A stretch of 64,000 bases of DNA from Temnothorax longispinosus (Eukaryota > Arthropoda > Insecta > Hymenoptera > Formicidae), in contig NC_092363.1 of NCBI RefSeq assembly GCF_030848805.1, positions 10,894,886 through 10,958,885 of the forward strand. The letters are read 5' to 3'. Positions 9,597 through 20,523 of the stretch are shown one piece after another. The notes beneath the pieces were generated by a model. The model ran no database searches. It was not told where the DNA came from and saw only the letters and a list, made by a program, of their open reading frames with translations. A program made the translations under genes and the position numbers. Position 1 is the first letter of the stretch. Each line of letters opens with the position of its first letter.

Positions 9597-10738
9597 GTAT
9601 CATTCTTCAGAATTGATGCAACTTCATCTGCCATGGCGCGATACCATTCATCGGCTTCTGGACTTGAAATGGCTTTCTTAACAGGTACTTCAGCAAGGTG
9701 AACATACTCAACATCCGCGATATTCGTCTCTTCACGTGATACAGAGAATAACTTTTTAGGTCTGCCTCTCATTCCGGTACGCAATATTCTAGGCCTGCCT
9801 GGTCGTCTCCTCGGCGTTGCCTCCGCGTCCGCGTTGTCATCCGGAGCATCATCTTCTTGGGGTGCCTCTCGATTGTTTTCTATCGGCTTTATTTCGATTT
9901 CGGCTTCTTCGTCGGTGGTACCGAGATTGTCCAGATTCTCATAACGTTCAACTATGATATTTTCCGGAATGAAATCTTCATAGACGAAGTCTGGTAAGTC
10001 CTCGCAATTCCGCAAGATTCTCGCGTCTCTGGTAATCTCGATTTTGTTTTCTTCGGGTAACCATACGCAATATCCCTTCGAGTTCGTGGCATATCCAAGA
10101 AAGATCCCCTTTCTAGTTCGATTCTCGAACTTCCTCTTGCCAGGAATCCTGTCGAGACAATACACATTACAACCGAATTCTTTAAAGTAACTTACATCTG
10201 GAGCGCTTTCAGTCCAGAATTCGAATGGGGTTCGACCCTTGAGAGTTTTAGTAGGACATCGGTTTCTGATGTAATTGGCTGTGGACACGGCCTCAGCCCA
10301 AAATGATGGAGGGAAGCCAGATTGTATGAGCAGACAGCGAACCATATCCAGAAGTGTTCGGTTCTTCCTTTCGGCTGTACCGTTTTGCTCAGGATTATAT
10401 GCAATCGAGGGTCTTCGCTGAATTCCGGTCCTCTTCAAGAAATCTTCAAATTCTTTACTGAAATATTCTTTCCCATTATCGGATTGCAATAGTTTAATTC
10501 TTTTTCCCGTCTGGTTCTCGACCAACGCCTTAAATTTCTTGAATGCGTTGTAAACGTCGCTTTTCTTATGGAGAAATCGCACCTTACACCATCTCGAATG
10601 GTCGTCAATGAATGTGACGAAGTACTTCGCGCCACTTTTGGATTTCACATGCATCGAACCACAGACGTCGGAGTGAACAATCTCCAGGAGCTCTTTCGTA
10701 TGATTTTCTGAAGTCGTTGGGAATGGTGCCCTGGTCAT
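9488..10738 (-). pseudogene. copia integrase
   Basis: The integrase core shows the D,D-35-E triad: the D in IVHSDVCG, the D in LLQSDNGKEY and the E in NGTAERKNRT. The copia-type GKR-like C-terminal region follows, with basic stretches around GRPRILRTGMRGRPKK. The enzyme inserts the cDNA into chromosomes. The zinc-binding HHCC part lies upstream, in the same frame but beyond a TGA at 10745-10747. The last ~25 residues of this frame are out of frame with the true reverse transcriptase start. Confidence 0.9.
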
Positions 10739-10744
10739 CTTTCC

Positions 10745-11533
10745 TCAAAGACAGATTTTGCATTCCAGATTTTCATCGCATTTTCCAAGGTTAAGTCCTC
10801 GCATTGCCGTGTTTCGTTCAGCTTTTATTAGATCCGGTATGTTTAAGTGACCTAATCGGTGATGCCACGTTTTTAGAATTCTCGTAGGATCGGGGTCATA
10901 TGATATTCCGTTGCACTCGGCCCGTTCGCGACTCGATAAAAAATACAAGTTCCCGATTCTACTCGCGCGCAGTTTGACGTTACCATCGAGATCGACCACA
11001 ACGGCGTGATCCTTTTTAAAAGTAACTTCGAGATTTTTGTCCATTATTTTAGCTACCGACAATAAATTCTCGCGGAGATCGGGCACATGAAGTACGTTAC
11101 TCAGGCTCACGTTTCTTTTGTTTTCATAGAGATCGGCCGTAAGTGAGACCGTTCCCACTGCATTTATTTTCGTCGAGGCGTCATTGGCTAGTTTTAATTC
11201 GCGTTTCGAGTCATCAACTCTCGCGAATTCATGTAAATGTCCACACAGGTGTGACGTTGCCCCGCTATCAAGACACCACTTGGCGCCGCGCACATTCTCT
11301 TCCGTGCTAAATGCTTCCTGCGTAGATACTTCTTCCACAGCACATAAAAGCACGTCGTCGTCGGTGCATTCCGCCGTTGGTTGCGAATCTTCTTGTTTCT
11401 TATTTTTGTAATCGATGGCTTTGTGTCCCTTTTCTTTACATTGGTGGCATCTAAACTTGAAATCTTCTTTGTTTCCCGATTTCGATTTTCTCGCTTTGTC
11501 CTTACTCGAGTGTTCTCCTTTCTTCACCATCAA
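10745..11533 (-). pseudogene. copia Gag C-terminus, protease and integrase zinc domain
   Basis: In order: a basic stretch, a CCHC knuckle CHQCKEKGHKAIDY whose last cysteine is replaced by tyrosine, the aspartic protease motif CLDSGATSHLCG, and the integrase HHCC domain (HHRLGHLNIPDL ... CKICL). Reading continues in the same frame into the integrase core except for TGA at 10745-10747. The broken knuckle and the stop indicate decay. Confidence 0.88.
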
Positions 11534-11744
11534 AGCGTTTTGAACGGTACCGCGCGTGTCATTTTTTCGAGCGTCGCTTTCTTTTATGATCTTGATTTAA
11601 AGAACATCCGGTGACGGTAATTTGTCGCGTGACTCGATGACACATCAAAAGTTCTCGAACGAGGGCGGTTAACTATATAATAGCATGATCGCGAATAATT
11701 CCGGATTGATATCAATGTTCATCTTTGCCAACTTATCGACGGTA

Positions 11745-12353
11745 TCATAAAATTTTCGGACATGTTCCCGCACGTCGCGCGTCGTCGCCTTCTTCCATAC
11801 GTTGAAGTGTGAGCTGCTTTAACAGCGTGGCCTTCCGAGCCGGCCTCTTCGACTGATACGTGCTTTGTAGCTTAAGCCATATTTCGCGAGACGTCGCACA
11901 TTTTTTGATAAGTTTTAATTTGAATGGATTTATCGCTAATATTATGTCTGATTTTGCCTTGTCGTCGTTTTTTGTCCATGCCTTAACCGCCTCTTCCGAT
12001 AACGCGTTGCCGGTTTCCAACGTTGGCGTTGGTTTAACGCACTCGCCGTTCACATATTCCCACGCGTCGTTTTTTATAAGTACGGCTTGCATCTGTGGCT
12101 TTCATGTGTCGTAATTGTCTCTATGAAGAATCTCGATTCGTGCGAAACTTGATGCACTTATTTTCGCGACACACACGGGCTTACGGCGTTCGTTTTTGAT
12201 ATACGTGGCACTTTTCACTTTACAACGTTTTGCGTTTTTCCGATACCTATTCTGTTCCGTTTTAATCTGGGCCCATAACCTGATAGCAGGTAAGCGCGGG
12301 AAGGGCAATTGAACGTACACGTCATAATTAATAGAGCACACGTTTATTAGCAC
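11745..12353 (-). pseudogene. copia Gag, N-terminal part
   Basis: Copia-type Gag is recognised by NYDT, MQAVLIKNDAW, AWTKNDDKAKSDIILAI and EIWLKLQSTYQSK. In this family the fold packages RNA into particles. A TGA near 12102 falls where the family has the conserved tryptophan after NYxT. A frameshift lies between 11745 and 11533. The start codon is uncertain. Confidence 0.82.
12267..12280 (-). promoter_or_regulatory. copia primer-binding site (half initiator tRNA-Met)
   Basis: On the minus strand this reads GGTTATGGGCCCAG directly after the 5' LTR. It is identical to the Drosophila copia site and to the anticodon-arm part of initiator tRNA-Met. Confidence 0.93.
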
Positions 12354-12520
12354 CTCGTGCTCAGTACGTGAGACGAGGCACGACTGACTCGATACAGTGG
12401 CAAAAAGAGATGAGTTAATGTGGCGCCTCTAGTAAGGTAGCCCTCTGGTGGGCAGGGCGCGGCGCCACGAGTATTCAACTATGGATTGCCAATGGAAACC
12501 GGGCATGCGGATTACCAACA
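12281..12520 (-). repeat. copia 5' LTR, 240 bp
   Basis: The full-length LTR runs TGTTGGTAAT...CCTGCTATCA on the minus strand. GAATC follows at 12521-12525 as the target duplication. Confidence 0.93.
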
Positions 12521-13450
12521 GAATCAAAGTTAAAAATGATGTGGCGTTTTCCGCTCTATTTATACCCGAAATGGCCAGAACCCCCCGTGCGAGATTGTCA
12601 CCACTTCTTACGCGTCTTAAGGGGGGAGGTTTTCTAGAAGTTTCTAGAAGCGTAGTTTTGGGCCCCATCTGGGCCTTCTGTCAACAGCCTGTCAACAGCC
12701 GTCCGATAACCGAAAGATAAACTAAACATTTATACTTGGAGTTGAGCGTTCGCTCGGAACTCTGAGCTAGCGTGCGTCGTCTAAAACGTTCAAAAATTCC
12801 ACCGTGCGTCGTCTGAAATTTTAGGATAAAATTTTCGTACGTAACATCGGGAAATATAAGTCACCGCGAAATTCACGCAATTATTTTTGAAAATTAAGGT
12901 GAATCAGAGCTTGTGCGGAAGCAACGTGTTCTAAATACTAATATGTTGGGAATAAAGTACACGAAAATTTTGCGAATCTTCAAGGAGCCTTTATTTCGTT
13001 ACTTCTCCCTTTCCGCCATATTGTTTACAACTAATTATTTAATCGATTTATTTAATTTGAGTAAAGATAAAAATAAAAAAAAGAACTAGTAATGTATATG
13101 AAAAAGCATTTTTTTTACATAGGGCAAGGTGCTGTACCTTGGGTACAGCTGTACGTTGGAACACTGTTATAATCGAAAAGTATTCGCATCTGGCGAAAGT
13201 TTATGATACTAATTGTTGAGTTATTTAATAATCTGTAGTTTTGTGTCGTTGCGATTATTTACACGTAAGTTGTTCGGGCGCGTAGTGAGTACGCCGAACG
13301 GAACGCCGAATCCGTCCAGAGAAGACGCGAGATCTCACGTGCGGCTCCGCTTTGTTTTTTCGATTGTGCAGCGGCCTAGCTCTATACTCGAACGCGAACT
13401 AGCTCGCCGGATCAGGGATGCGATGGAAGGCCCAGAGACAGAAATTAGCT
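12521..13450. other. Spacer without a recognisable gene
   Basis: I see no protein domain here. A duplicated phrase GTGCGTCGTCT lies near 12772 and 12803, and a small palindrome GTACCTTGGGTACAG near 13135. It may include old LTR sequence of the neighbouring BEL element. Confidence 0.4.
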
Positions 13451-13560
13451 TGTAATATACAATAAAACGTTTATTCGATAAGATAGAGATAAAGTGACGA
13501 AGCGCGGTACACACAGAAATAGTAGTGCTGATGCACTCGGCGCGATTTGTCGGACTCACA
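13451..13560 (-). repeat. Possible LTR remnant
   Basis: Read on the minus strand, the stretch begins TGTGAGTCCG, contains GAATAAACG like a polyadenylation signal, and ends GTATATTACA. It lies downstream of the BEL gag-protease remains, where a 3' LTR would be. No second copy is present to confirm it. Confidence 0.3.
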
Positions 13561-13974
13561 GAGCGCGGTCCTTTATGCCCTAGAGATAAAGGGCGCCAAA
13601 GGTATTTGTTGAGTCACCGCAAAAGCGTATATACGAAAATTATAGAGAATTGAATCCTCTACAAGTTTTATTTGAACATTTTTTTGATAAAACCAACGGG
13701 GGGCAATATAATTGTCAATAAAAATGTTCAAATTAACGGCACTTTTTTGGTTGTAACTTTTTTCCTTGACAGGTTTTAAAAATTTTTTCAAACAAAAGTA
13801 GCAAATATTTTTCCCTACAAAACTAAATAAAAAAAGAAAAAAAATTCGACCAATAGGAGCCGAGATAATCAAACTTACTCCTATTTTCAAGATGGCCGCC
13901 GACGCACAGAGAAATTTTGTCGAATTCGGGCATCTCCTATAACCCTCTACTCACCCTAAAAAAATTGGCTTGTC
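13561..13974. other. Spacer between the LTR-like piece and the BEL fragment
   Basis: AT-rich sequence with no domain that I recognise. The BEL reverse transcriptase and integrase that should lie here on the minus strand are missing. Confidence 0.45.
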
Positions 13975-14530
13975 AATCTGTTTTGCCATTTTCAGACCTA
14001 ATTTTACTGGCCTATTTGGGATTTGGGACCACTGTGCGTCAGCTCCTATTAGCAAAATGATGGGTTTTTTTTTCTCCGATGTCGCTTAGATGCACATTAT
14101 TCCTTTTAAGTATATCTGTCCATGGACCATTGCTCATGATAGATAACATTCTCTTCAAAGCCTACGAAGTCGCACAAGTTCCATTCAAATTGCCAACATA
14201 GATTCGATAAGCTTTATGATTCTGAAGCTTAGTCTTGCTTCCTCCGAACAGTAGGTGTACCATTGTTTGTTTGTCCACCGTTTCATATTCTAGATCCTCT
14301 GCTATTTTACCTAGAACATATGACCTACGTGAGCCGGTATCTATAACAGCGCGAATATTCATAGTTCCTTTTGGACCACGCATCTTGACTTTCAGAATAG
14401 GCAAGAATACTTTCACGTTCAAAGAAACATTGGTGAGACAGCTATTTCCTTCATTATGCTCGCTCGGATCCTTTCTAACAACTTGTTTCTGTTCGTTATT
14501 GTTCGACAGATTTCAACATACCAACAGACA
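13975..14530 (-). pseudogene. BEL/Pao aspartic protease, broken
   Basis: The protein VIDTGSRRSYVLGKIAEDL carries the DTG active site of the BEL/Pao peptidase family, followed by a LFGGSKT-like stretch. Translation of the left end suggests LLIGAD, another family landmark, beyond a stop and a frame change. The enzyme would cleave the Gag-Pol polyprotein. Reverse transcriptase does not follow. Confidence 0.75.
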
Positions 14531-14540
14531 ATGACCTTTT

Positions 14541-15113
14541 TCAGGGACATTTTTCTTTGCTATAACATTTTTTGTAAATGTGTTCTACTTTTAAACATTT
14601 AAAACAACCGCGTTTGTCCTTTATAATTTTAGTACGTTCATCCATGACTAAATTTCGTGCTTTCTCACAACCCGAGCTATCGTGATTTTCTTCACAGAAC
14701 AAGCATTGTTGTGACTTTGTTTCTTTCATGGATAGTAGACCCGCAGCTGTAGCAATATCTTGATCTTGACTTATATCACCCTTCGCTTTCTTTTTATGTT
14801 TATCCTTGGCTGTTTGGGTGTTCGTCTCGAAGCATGTTTTTGCCATTTGGATACGCTCCTCGCTTTTGACGTCTCTCCCCAGAAAAGTCATCAAATTCGT
14901 GAGACGGTCTTTCGCAGTGAGGCTCACATTTGGTGCGTCTGCTTCCGGGATCAACTGCGTCATCGTTCGCTGCCACGTACCCAAAGTCTCTTCCGGCAAC
15001 GAAGACTCTGCTAAGAGAAACAACATTGCAACGCACATATCTGTAGTTACACCCAGAGTCTCGAGTGCTCGAAAATGCGTTTCTAACTTATCATAGATGG
15101 CCATAAGCGACAC
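14541..15113 (-). pseudogene. BEL/Pao Gag, C-terminal part with zinc knuckles
   Basis: Typical BEL/Pao Gag phrases are LETHFRALETLGV, LPEETLGTWQRT and two cysteine knuckles, CLFCEENHDSSGC and CFKCLKVEHIYKKC. The knuckles bind RNA. It follows the DUF1759-type part at 15140-15780 and precedes the protease. Confidence 0.85.
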
Positions 15114-15118
15114 GTTTT

Positions 15119-15780
15119 TATTCTTGCTTAAAACTAATTTTAAAAGTTCACGTAAAACTCTATTAACAAATCTTTCTTACCGAATCGAGACTTGAGGCTC
15201 TGTAGGGCTTTCTCACAATTATCCGCGGTTGGAGGAAAACTATTCACGACTTTAAACGCACGCGAGTCTTTAACTGTGGACTGTATCAAATAATGGAATT
15301 TATCTTCCCTAGACAACGTTGCATCATCGTGAATCTTCCAAACGTGAAACTTCAAAACGGAAACCAATCTTTAATATCACCTCCGAATTTTCTTAATTCA
15401 ATTTTCGGCAACTATAATGCGCGTATATTTTCCTGTGTCATATTTATAGGAAGTGGTCTTTGCGGCAGAACCGGTATCGGTAGATTACGAACATCCCTTC
15501 TCTTCGTCAACTCAACTTTCGCTAGATGATTCGTTGCGTATTCGTCTGCATGTTCCACCACCGCATTAATAGCTTCTTCCGTCTCTCCAGCGTCAATCAT
15601 CGAATCCCGCAACTTTTGACTCAATTTGTCAAGTTCACTTGCTTTGTCTCGGATCAATGTGAAACAGACTTGTAACGAGGTTATGTCCGGCAATTCTTTC
15701 TCTCTTTCTAACCGGAAAGATTTATATGCTCATGTGAATGTGGCTCGCGTTACTTTTTGCGACGTTCTCAACTTATCCAT
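15119..15780 (-). pseudogene. BEL/Pao Gag, N-terminal part (DUF1759-like)
   Basis: A methionine at 15778-15780 opens a frame with ITSLQVCFTLIRDKASEL, LPKIELRKFGGDIKDW and FHYLIQSTVKDSRA, which belong to the DUF1759 Gag family. At least two stops, near 15729 and 15412, and one frameshift near 15365 break it. The 5' LTR is not seen; the fold-back element starts ~125 bp further right. Confidence 0.82.
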
Positions 15781-17434
15781 TGTGGTTAATATTTCTCTAC
15801 AGCTTCTTCTCACTGTGAGCGGTTAACAACAAATATTTTGTAGTCCTGTCATGGTAGCGAATATTGCTACCGATATACACTTCTCACAAAAATTAAAGAA
15901 ACACTTTTCTTAAAAAAATATGCCAAATTCAAGCAGCTGTAACTTTGTTATAAAAATAAACAAAATTTAAGTTAAAAAAAAAGATTTTAAAGCTTGAAAT
16001 CTCTACTTTTAAAAGGTCACTATTATTTTTTAGTTTCTGTGAGTTTGGTAATTTTTACATGTAGAAAACTACAAGCTGGACAAAATAGAAAATTTTCTTC
16101 TCACTTTGTGGGCCTGTAACGTGCACAAAAAAATCTGCGAAAATTTTTAACTTTCTAACGGAAAGCTTGAAGCCCTACAAAAATTTTTTTTAAATGTTTC
16201 TACGATTTTTTATTGCTGAGTTATTGCGGATTGAATAAGAAATGAGCATTTTGACTTTGATTCCTCATAACTCCGTTACAATTATCGCAATTCAAAAAAG
16301 CAGATTCTTAAAGCTGAAACTTTAATCTATCGAATGGTATAATTGCCCAATTATTTTAAATAACATGTAGACATGATACTGTGACGTTGCACGATGTGCA
16401 CGTCACAGTCTTCGCCACTCAAACCTTTATATTGCGCGCGTACTGCCGAGTTTATAGTTTTCAGGAAGAAGCGGCCGGAAGGCCCGTTTCGACAGCGTGG
16501 CGCCATCCGCCGGTGCGGCGAAGCGCCCCGATCTAGGGGGCCGCGAGTCGAAGCCGCGGAAATGATCCCGGCACTGTTGGGTCGATCGCGAGCGTGGACT
16601 GACGTACGGCGAGGGCCTTCCCGTTGCGCCGGGAATAAGCGAGGGCGCGGCGGCGGCCCTAGGAGTTACGTTGTGAAGAAAGGAAGGACGAGATGTAAAC
16701 GACCAGCAATCCCGGACCGCAGGTATCGGGGAACAGCGGGGCGAATTGTCGAGTACCGTTTCGCGTTATTTTTGAGAGAGACGCGTAGGTTTGCTTGAGA
16801 GTTTTCTTACCTACGCGTCATTGCCGTGAATCCCTTGCCGGGATTATCGCCTTTCCGTTTCGTTTTTACGGATAAGACATAGCCCACCCGCTGACTCCCC
16901 GTAAGAATACCGAAGGGGCGTCCGTTTCTTCCCGACTCGACCGGTGTGGTATAAGATTTTGCGTGTAATCGAGTAACGACGAGCGACCGCGTGGCACCGG
17001 CCACGCGTCATGAGTGTGGCGTGTGTTGCGAGATCAAACCTCGCGGATCGGCTCAACAGTCATTAGAGTTAAATTACCGTTTCGAGTATTTCGAGATTAC
17101 CGTTTATGATTATCGCGTCTATCGATTTGTGTGTAAGATATCTGCGTTCCCGTTAGAGTTAGTTTCGAGTATTTTGTGATCTGAGTCGTGCGTGTCCTCC
17201 ACGCGTACGGTCATTCTGGGGCGTGCCGGCTTCCTGATACGTTAATTACCGCGCCCGGTACGGGAAGTGTGAGGTGTCGGGGTAACGGATCTAGAGTAAG
17301 CCTTTCCGGATAAGGTGACCGAAAAACGGCCGCAATTACCGTTCAGAGATTTAGAGTATGATGTACTTCGGCTGAGAGTATTACGCGCCCCGGGGTGAGT
17401 CGGGCGTGAGTATCACGTGCTTGCGACGTGTACC

Positions 17435-17620
17435 GTCCGTTCGGCGAGAAACCTTTATTTTGCGTATACCGTCCATTCTGCGAGAAACCTTTGTTTTGCG
17501 TGTATCGTTCCTTCAGAGAGAAACATTTATTTTGCGTGGATCGTTCTTTTCGCGAGAAATATTCCGTTTGCGTGCGTTGTTCATTGTGCGACCCATATTC
17601 CGTCTTCGAGTTCTCTATTT
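17435..17620 (+). repeat. 36-bp tandem repeat inside the LTR-like insertion
   Basis: About five units share the core GCGAGAAACCTTTATTTTGC, with increasing divergence to the right. It lies in the presumed LTR of insertion 1. Confidence 0.8.
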
Positions 17621-18138
17621 CACGCGTATCGTCCTTTCGGGGATATTAATCGGCGGCGTAATAGCGAATCTTCTGTCCGTACGCGCATTAGTTGTCCGGC
17701 GAATAATATTTATTCGAGCCACTTGGAGCGGACCCGCGTTGAAAGAGCGCGTGATCAAGACGTGACTCCCGCGGAGTAAACACAATCGCGCGTTCTCGTA
17801 AATACCATCCCGCGTTCTATGGCGATGTAGTTACGGGTCGCGAATAATGTATCCATCCTGTCGGGATCTTCCCTGATGTTATTGTACGTGATATCATGAT
17901 CTTCTAATATACTTTGCGTTGCGATCTTATATTATATTAGTTATGAAGGAATATTGTTTGTGTATTTTGATGCCGCCTAACCACAGCCAAACTCCTCTAG
18001 ACTCGGCCATCCGCTGAACCCCGACCTTCGACCGACTAAACTGAGCAGCTGTCGTGACCGGCCGGAGCCCGTGAGAGTATTGCGAGTAATTCAAGTATTG
18101 AGAGTAATTGAGAGTGTTTAGCGTTTCGAGACAAAGGT

Positions 18139-18170
18139 GGTGTGGCCTTCTCCACACCTGGCGCCCAACA
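18139..18170 (+). promoter_or_regulatory. Hairpin plus primer-site-like TGGCGCCCAACA
   Basis: GGTGTGG and CCACACC form a stem with a 6-nt loop, and TGGCGCCCAACA follows directly. The same arrangement stands at 61422-61450 in the second insertion. It is probably the LTR/primer-site junction of an LTR element. Confidence 0.6.
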
Positions 18171-18530
18171 ATTTCGCGTGTAGTTTTTTTGAGTCTTGAA
18201 GGGCTCTGCCACCCGGTCTAGATTTGGGTCGTTCTCCCGTCGCGCTGAACAGCTCCGCGACCGAAGAGACGTCGCAAGTCATTGGGACTTGAGCGAGACA
18301 CCTAAAGGCGTAATGAAAGTGAAGGTCGGCCCTGGTTGTCGACCGAGGGAGGATAAGCCGCGTCGCGATGCGGCTCCGCACTCCCGGGGCGGATACGAAT
18401 GGATGAAAATAATGTAAAAATTAGTAATTTTTCCTTTTTTCATTTTGACCCAGAAAACAATTATCTAGAACAACATTTTATTCTTTATGTCTTTTTGTAC
18501 CTTTAAGTACCCTGCATCCTGCATTTAAAT

Positions 18531-18700
18531 AGTATATTGTGCACCAAAGGGCGAAAATGGCGTTTTTCAGACCAGTGTAAAGTTTGCCGCCGGGTGGCAA
18601 ATCACACGAGTCTGAAAAAGCTTTCGACCCGAGGTGCACACGATATTTTTCACAATACCTTTACGGAAAGTCGAACTTTCCGTGGAGGTGTTGTGAAAAA
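18531..18700. mobile_element. Two adjoining hairpins inserted in the fold-back arm
   Basis: The first hairpin (18531-18648) has arms with TATTGTGCACC and GGTGCACACGATA, and inner arms TTTTTCAGACC and GTCTGAAAAAG. The second (18646-18700) is an almost perfect palindrome around GGAAAGTCGAACTTTCC with ends TTTTTCACAA and TTGTGAAAAA. Both are absent from the opposite arm, so they were inserted later. Part of the second hairpin recurs at 22012-22050. Confidence 0.7.
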
Positions 18701-20010
18701 CAATTTGCCAAATAGTTATGAGATTTCTTTCATGGTGGCCACTATGGTTTTATGAAGCAAAACGTACAAAAGATTGTGAAATTGCTTAAGAAGGGTATAC
18801 AAAATTGAGGTTTTGAGAACTGTTAGGGGAACGAATAAATTTTATACATTTTTACGTATTTTAAATTGTAGAATACAAAAATGGCCATACAAATTACGTC
18901 TGTAGCGGGAAAAATGTGGAAAATGGAGGAAAATGTGAAGAAACGTGAAATCGTTTAAACTCCCAGTCGTAATTTTTTTACGTTTTTTTTACGTATTTTG
19001 GGTCCTCTCAGATAGCTGGCTCAAGCTTCTGTGACTCAAAATATGTAAAAAAACATAAGAAAATTACGCGTCTGAGGATTTTAACGATTTTACGTTTATT
19101 TTCATTTTCCTTCATTTTTCATGTTTTTCCCGCTACAGACGTAATTTGTATAATCGTTTTCTGATTCTACGACTCAAAATACATAAGAAGTAAAAAAAAT
19201 TACGTCTGAGAGTTTAAAAAATTTCACGTTTTTTTGTATTTTTATTTATTTTTCATATTTTCCTCATACGTAATTTGTATGGCCATTTTCGACTCTACAA
19301 CTCAAAATACTTAAGAATACGTAAGGTTTATTTGTTCCCCTAACAGTTCCCAAAACCTCAATTTTGCATATCTTTCTTCAGCAATTTCTTAATCTTTTGT
19401 ACATTTTGCTCTATAAAACCATAGTGGCCACCATGAAAAAAATCTCATAGCTATTTGGCAAATTTTTTTTAATGCAGGGTACTTAAAGGTACAAAAAAAC
19501 GTAAAGAATAATGTTGTTCTGCACAATTGTTTTCTGGGTCAAAATGAAAAAGGGAAAGATCGTTAATTTTTATATTACCTTCATCTATTTGTATCATGTT
19601 TACATGTTATTTAAAAAAATTGGGTAATTATACCATTCAATAAAGCAAAGTTTCAGCTTTAAAAATCTGTTTTTTGAATTGCGGCAAGATGATTTTTAAC
19701 GGAGTTATGAGAAATTAAAGTCAAAATGCTTATTTCTTATTCAATCCGCAACTCAGCAACAAAAAATCGTAAAAATATTAAAAAAAAAGTTTTTGTAGGG
19801 AAAACTGCAAGCTTTCACGTTAGAAAGTTGAAAATTTTTGCAGATTTTTTTTGTGCACGTGACAGGCCCACAAAGTGAGAAGAAAAAGTAATAGTGACCT
19901 TTCGAAAGTAGAGAAAGACAAGCTTTAAAATCCTTTTTTTTTTTTTAAGTTGAATTTCGTTCATTTTTAACGAAATTACAGCTGCTTGAATTTTGCCTAT
20001 TTTTTAAGGG

Positions 20011-20401
20011 CTGTACTTCCGAAAACGTCCATGCTCAGATTTAGGTGAAACTTTGTGAATAGGTTTCTTTTAGATAAAAAACACATATACCAGAAGGATT
20101 TTTTGCGACTCCAAAGTTTAGCTACTTTTTTAATATTTTTAACTTGCTGCCTCCGCACATACATTTTCCACCCGAAACAAACCAAAACAGCTCTCAAGTA
20201 ATGTAAACAACCATAAAATCATACACAAAGTACAAATATATTAATTTGTTGCTTCTGCGTATACATTTTCCACGCGAAACGAGGTGCTACATAAGTTTAA
20301 GACTTTCCATGCGTGGAAAGCTCACGCATGTATTTTGGAGACACACTATGTGTCTAGTTTAATAATAGTGGAGCCCCCCGCAGGGAGGCGGAACCTACTG
20401 C
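20011..20401. other. Spacer with pieces of the GC-rich repeat
   Basis: No gene is seen. Phrases such as CATACATTTTCCACSCGAAA at 20157 and 20262 are diverged relatives of the tandem repeat at 20402 and 21566, so this is probably an old part of the same array. Confidence 0.5.
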
Positions 20402-20499
20402 CTTCACGCATACACTTTTCACGCAAACCGAGATTTACCCCCACCTCCCCCTGCTTTCGGGGGAGGTGCGGTAGCCCCTCCCTCGCTTACGTGTGTACT
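20402..20499 (+). repeat. GC-rich tandem repeat unit, left of the TIR element
   Basis: CACGCATACACTTTTCACGC, then ACCGAGRTT, CCCCCTGCTTTCGGGGGAGG and CCCCTCCCTCGCTTACGTG. It is cut at GTGTGTACT by the element that starts at 20500. Further units lie at 21566-21860 and 48216-48375. Confidence 0.8.
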
Positions 20500-20523
20500 C
20501 CTTTATGAAAATGTGCCCTTCAT

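Larger units (their letters stand above)
7869..12520 (-). mobile_element. Ty1/copia LTR retrotransposon, decayed
   Basis: Two direct repeats with TG...CA ends flank a minus-strand gag-pol region. The target duplication GAATC is exact at 7864-7868 and 12521-12525. The primer site GGTTATGGGCCCAG (minus strand of 12267-12280) abuts the 5' LTR. It equals the site used by Drosophila copia, which is primed by a fragment of initiator tRNA-Met cut in the anticodon arm. A purine tract GAGGGGAAG (minus strand of 8041-8049) abuts the 3' LTR. The domain order gag, protease, integrase, reverse transcriptase, RNase H is that of copia. Stops and frameshifts show it is dead. Confidence 0.96.
16380..18391 (+). 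mobile_element. 2.0-kb GC-rich LTR-like insertion 1
   Basis: Comparison with the uninterrupted right arm of the fold-back element defines both ends. GATAC occurs at 16375-16379 and 18392-18396 as a 5-bp target duplication. The insertion starts TGTGACGTTGCACG, is GC-rich, has a 36-bp tandem repeat (~17435-17620), and near the end has a hairpin (18139-18158) followed at once by TGGCGCCCAACA. That motif looks like a tRNA-Lys-type primer site after an LTR ending CA. The simplest reading is a ~1.77-kb LTR plus ~230 bp of leader without the rest of the element. No protein domain was seen. Confidence 0.75.
15905..20010. mobile_element. ~1.9-kb fold-back element, palindromic, split by insertions
   Basis: The left arm (15905-16379, 18397-18520, ~18701-19010) is the reverse complement of the right arm (about 19030-20010). 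Landmarks on the left are AAATTCAAGCAGCTGTAA, TTTGTGGGCCTGTAACGTGC, ATTGCGGATTGAATAAGAAA and GGTGGCCACTATGGTTTTAT; all reappear inverted on the right. The palindrome centre is near 19021. Subtracting insertions at 16380-18391 and ~18524-18700 leaves ~1.9 kb. The ends read CTTAAAAAAATA. No target duplication or reading frame was found. Confidence 0.88.

Noticed and set aside
16394..17765. Arg-rich plus-strand frames in the GC-rich insertion
   Set aside because: The 36-bp tandem repeat is open in all three plus frames, which is a composition effect, and no domain is visible.
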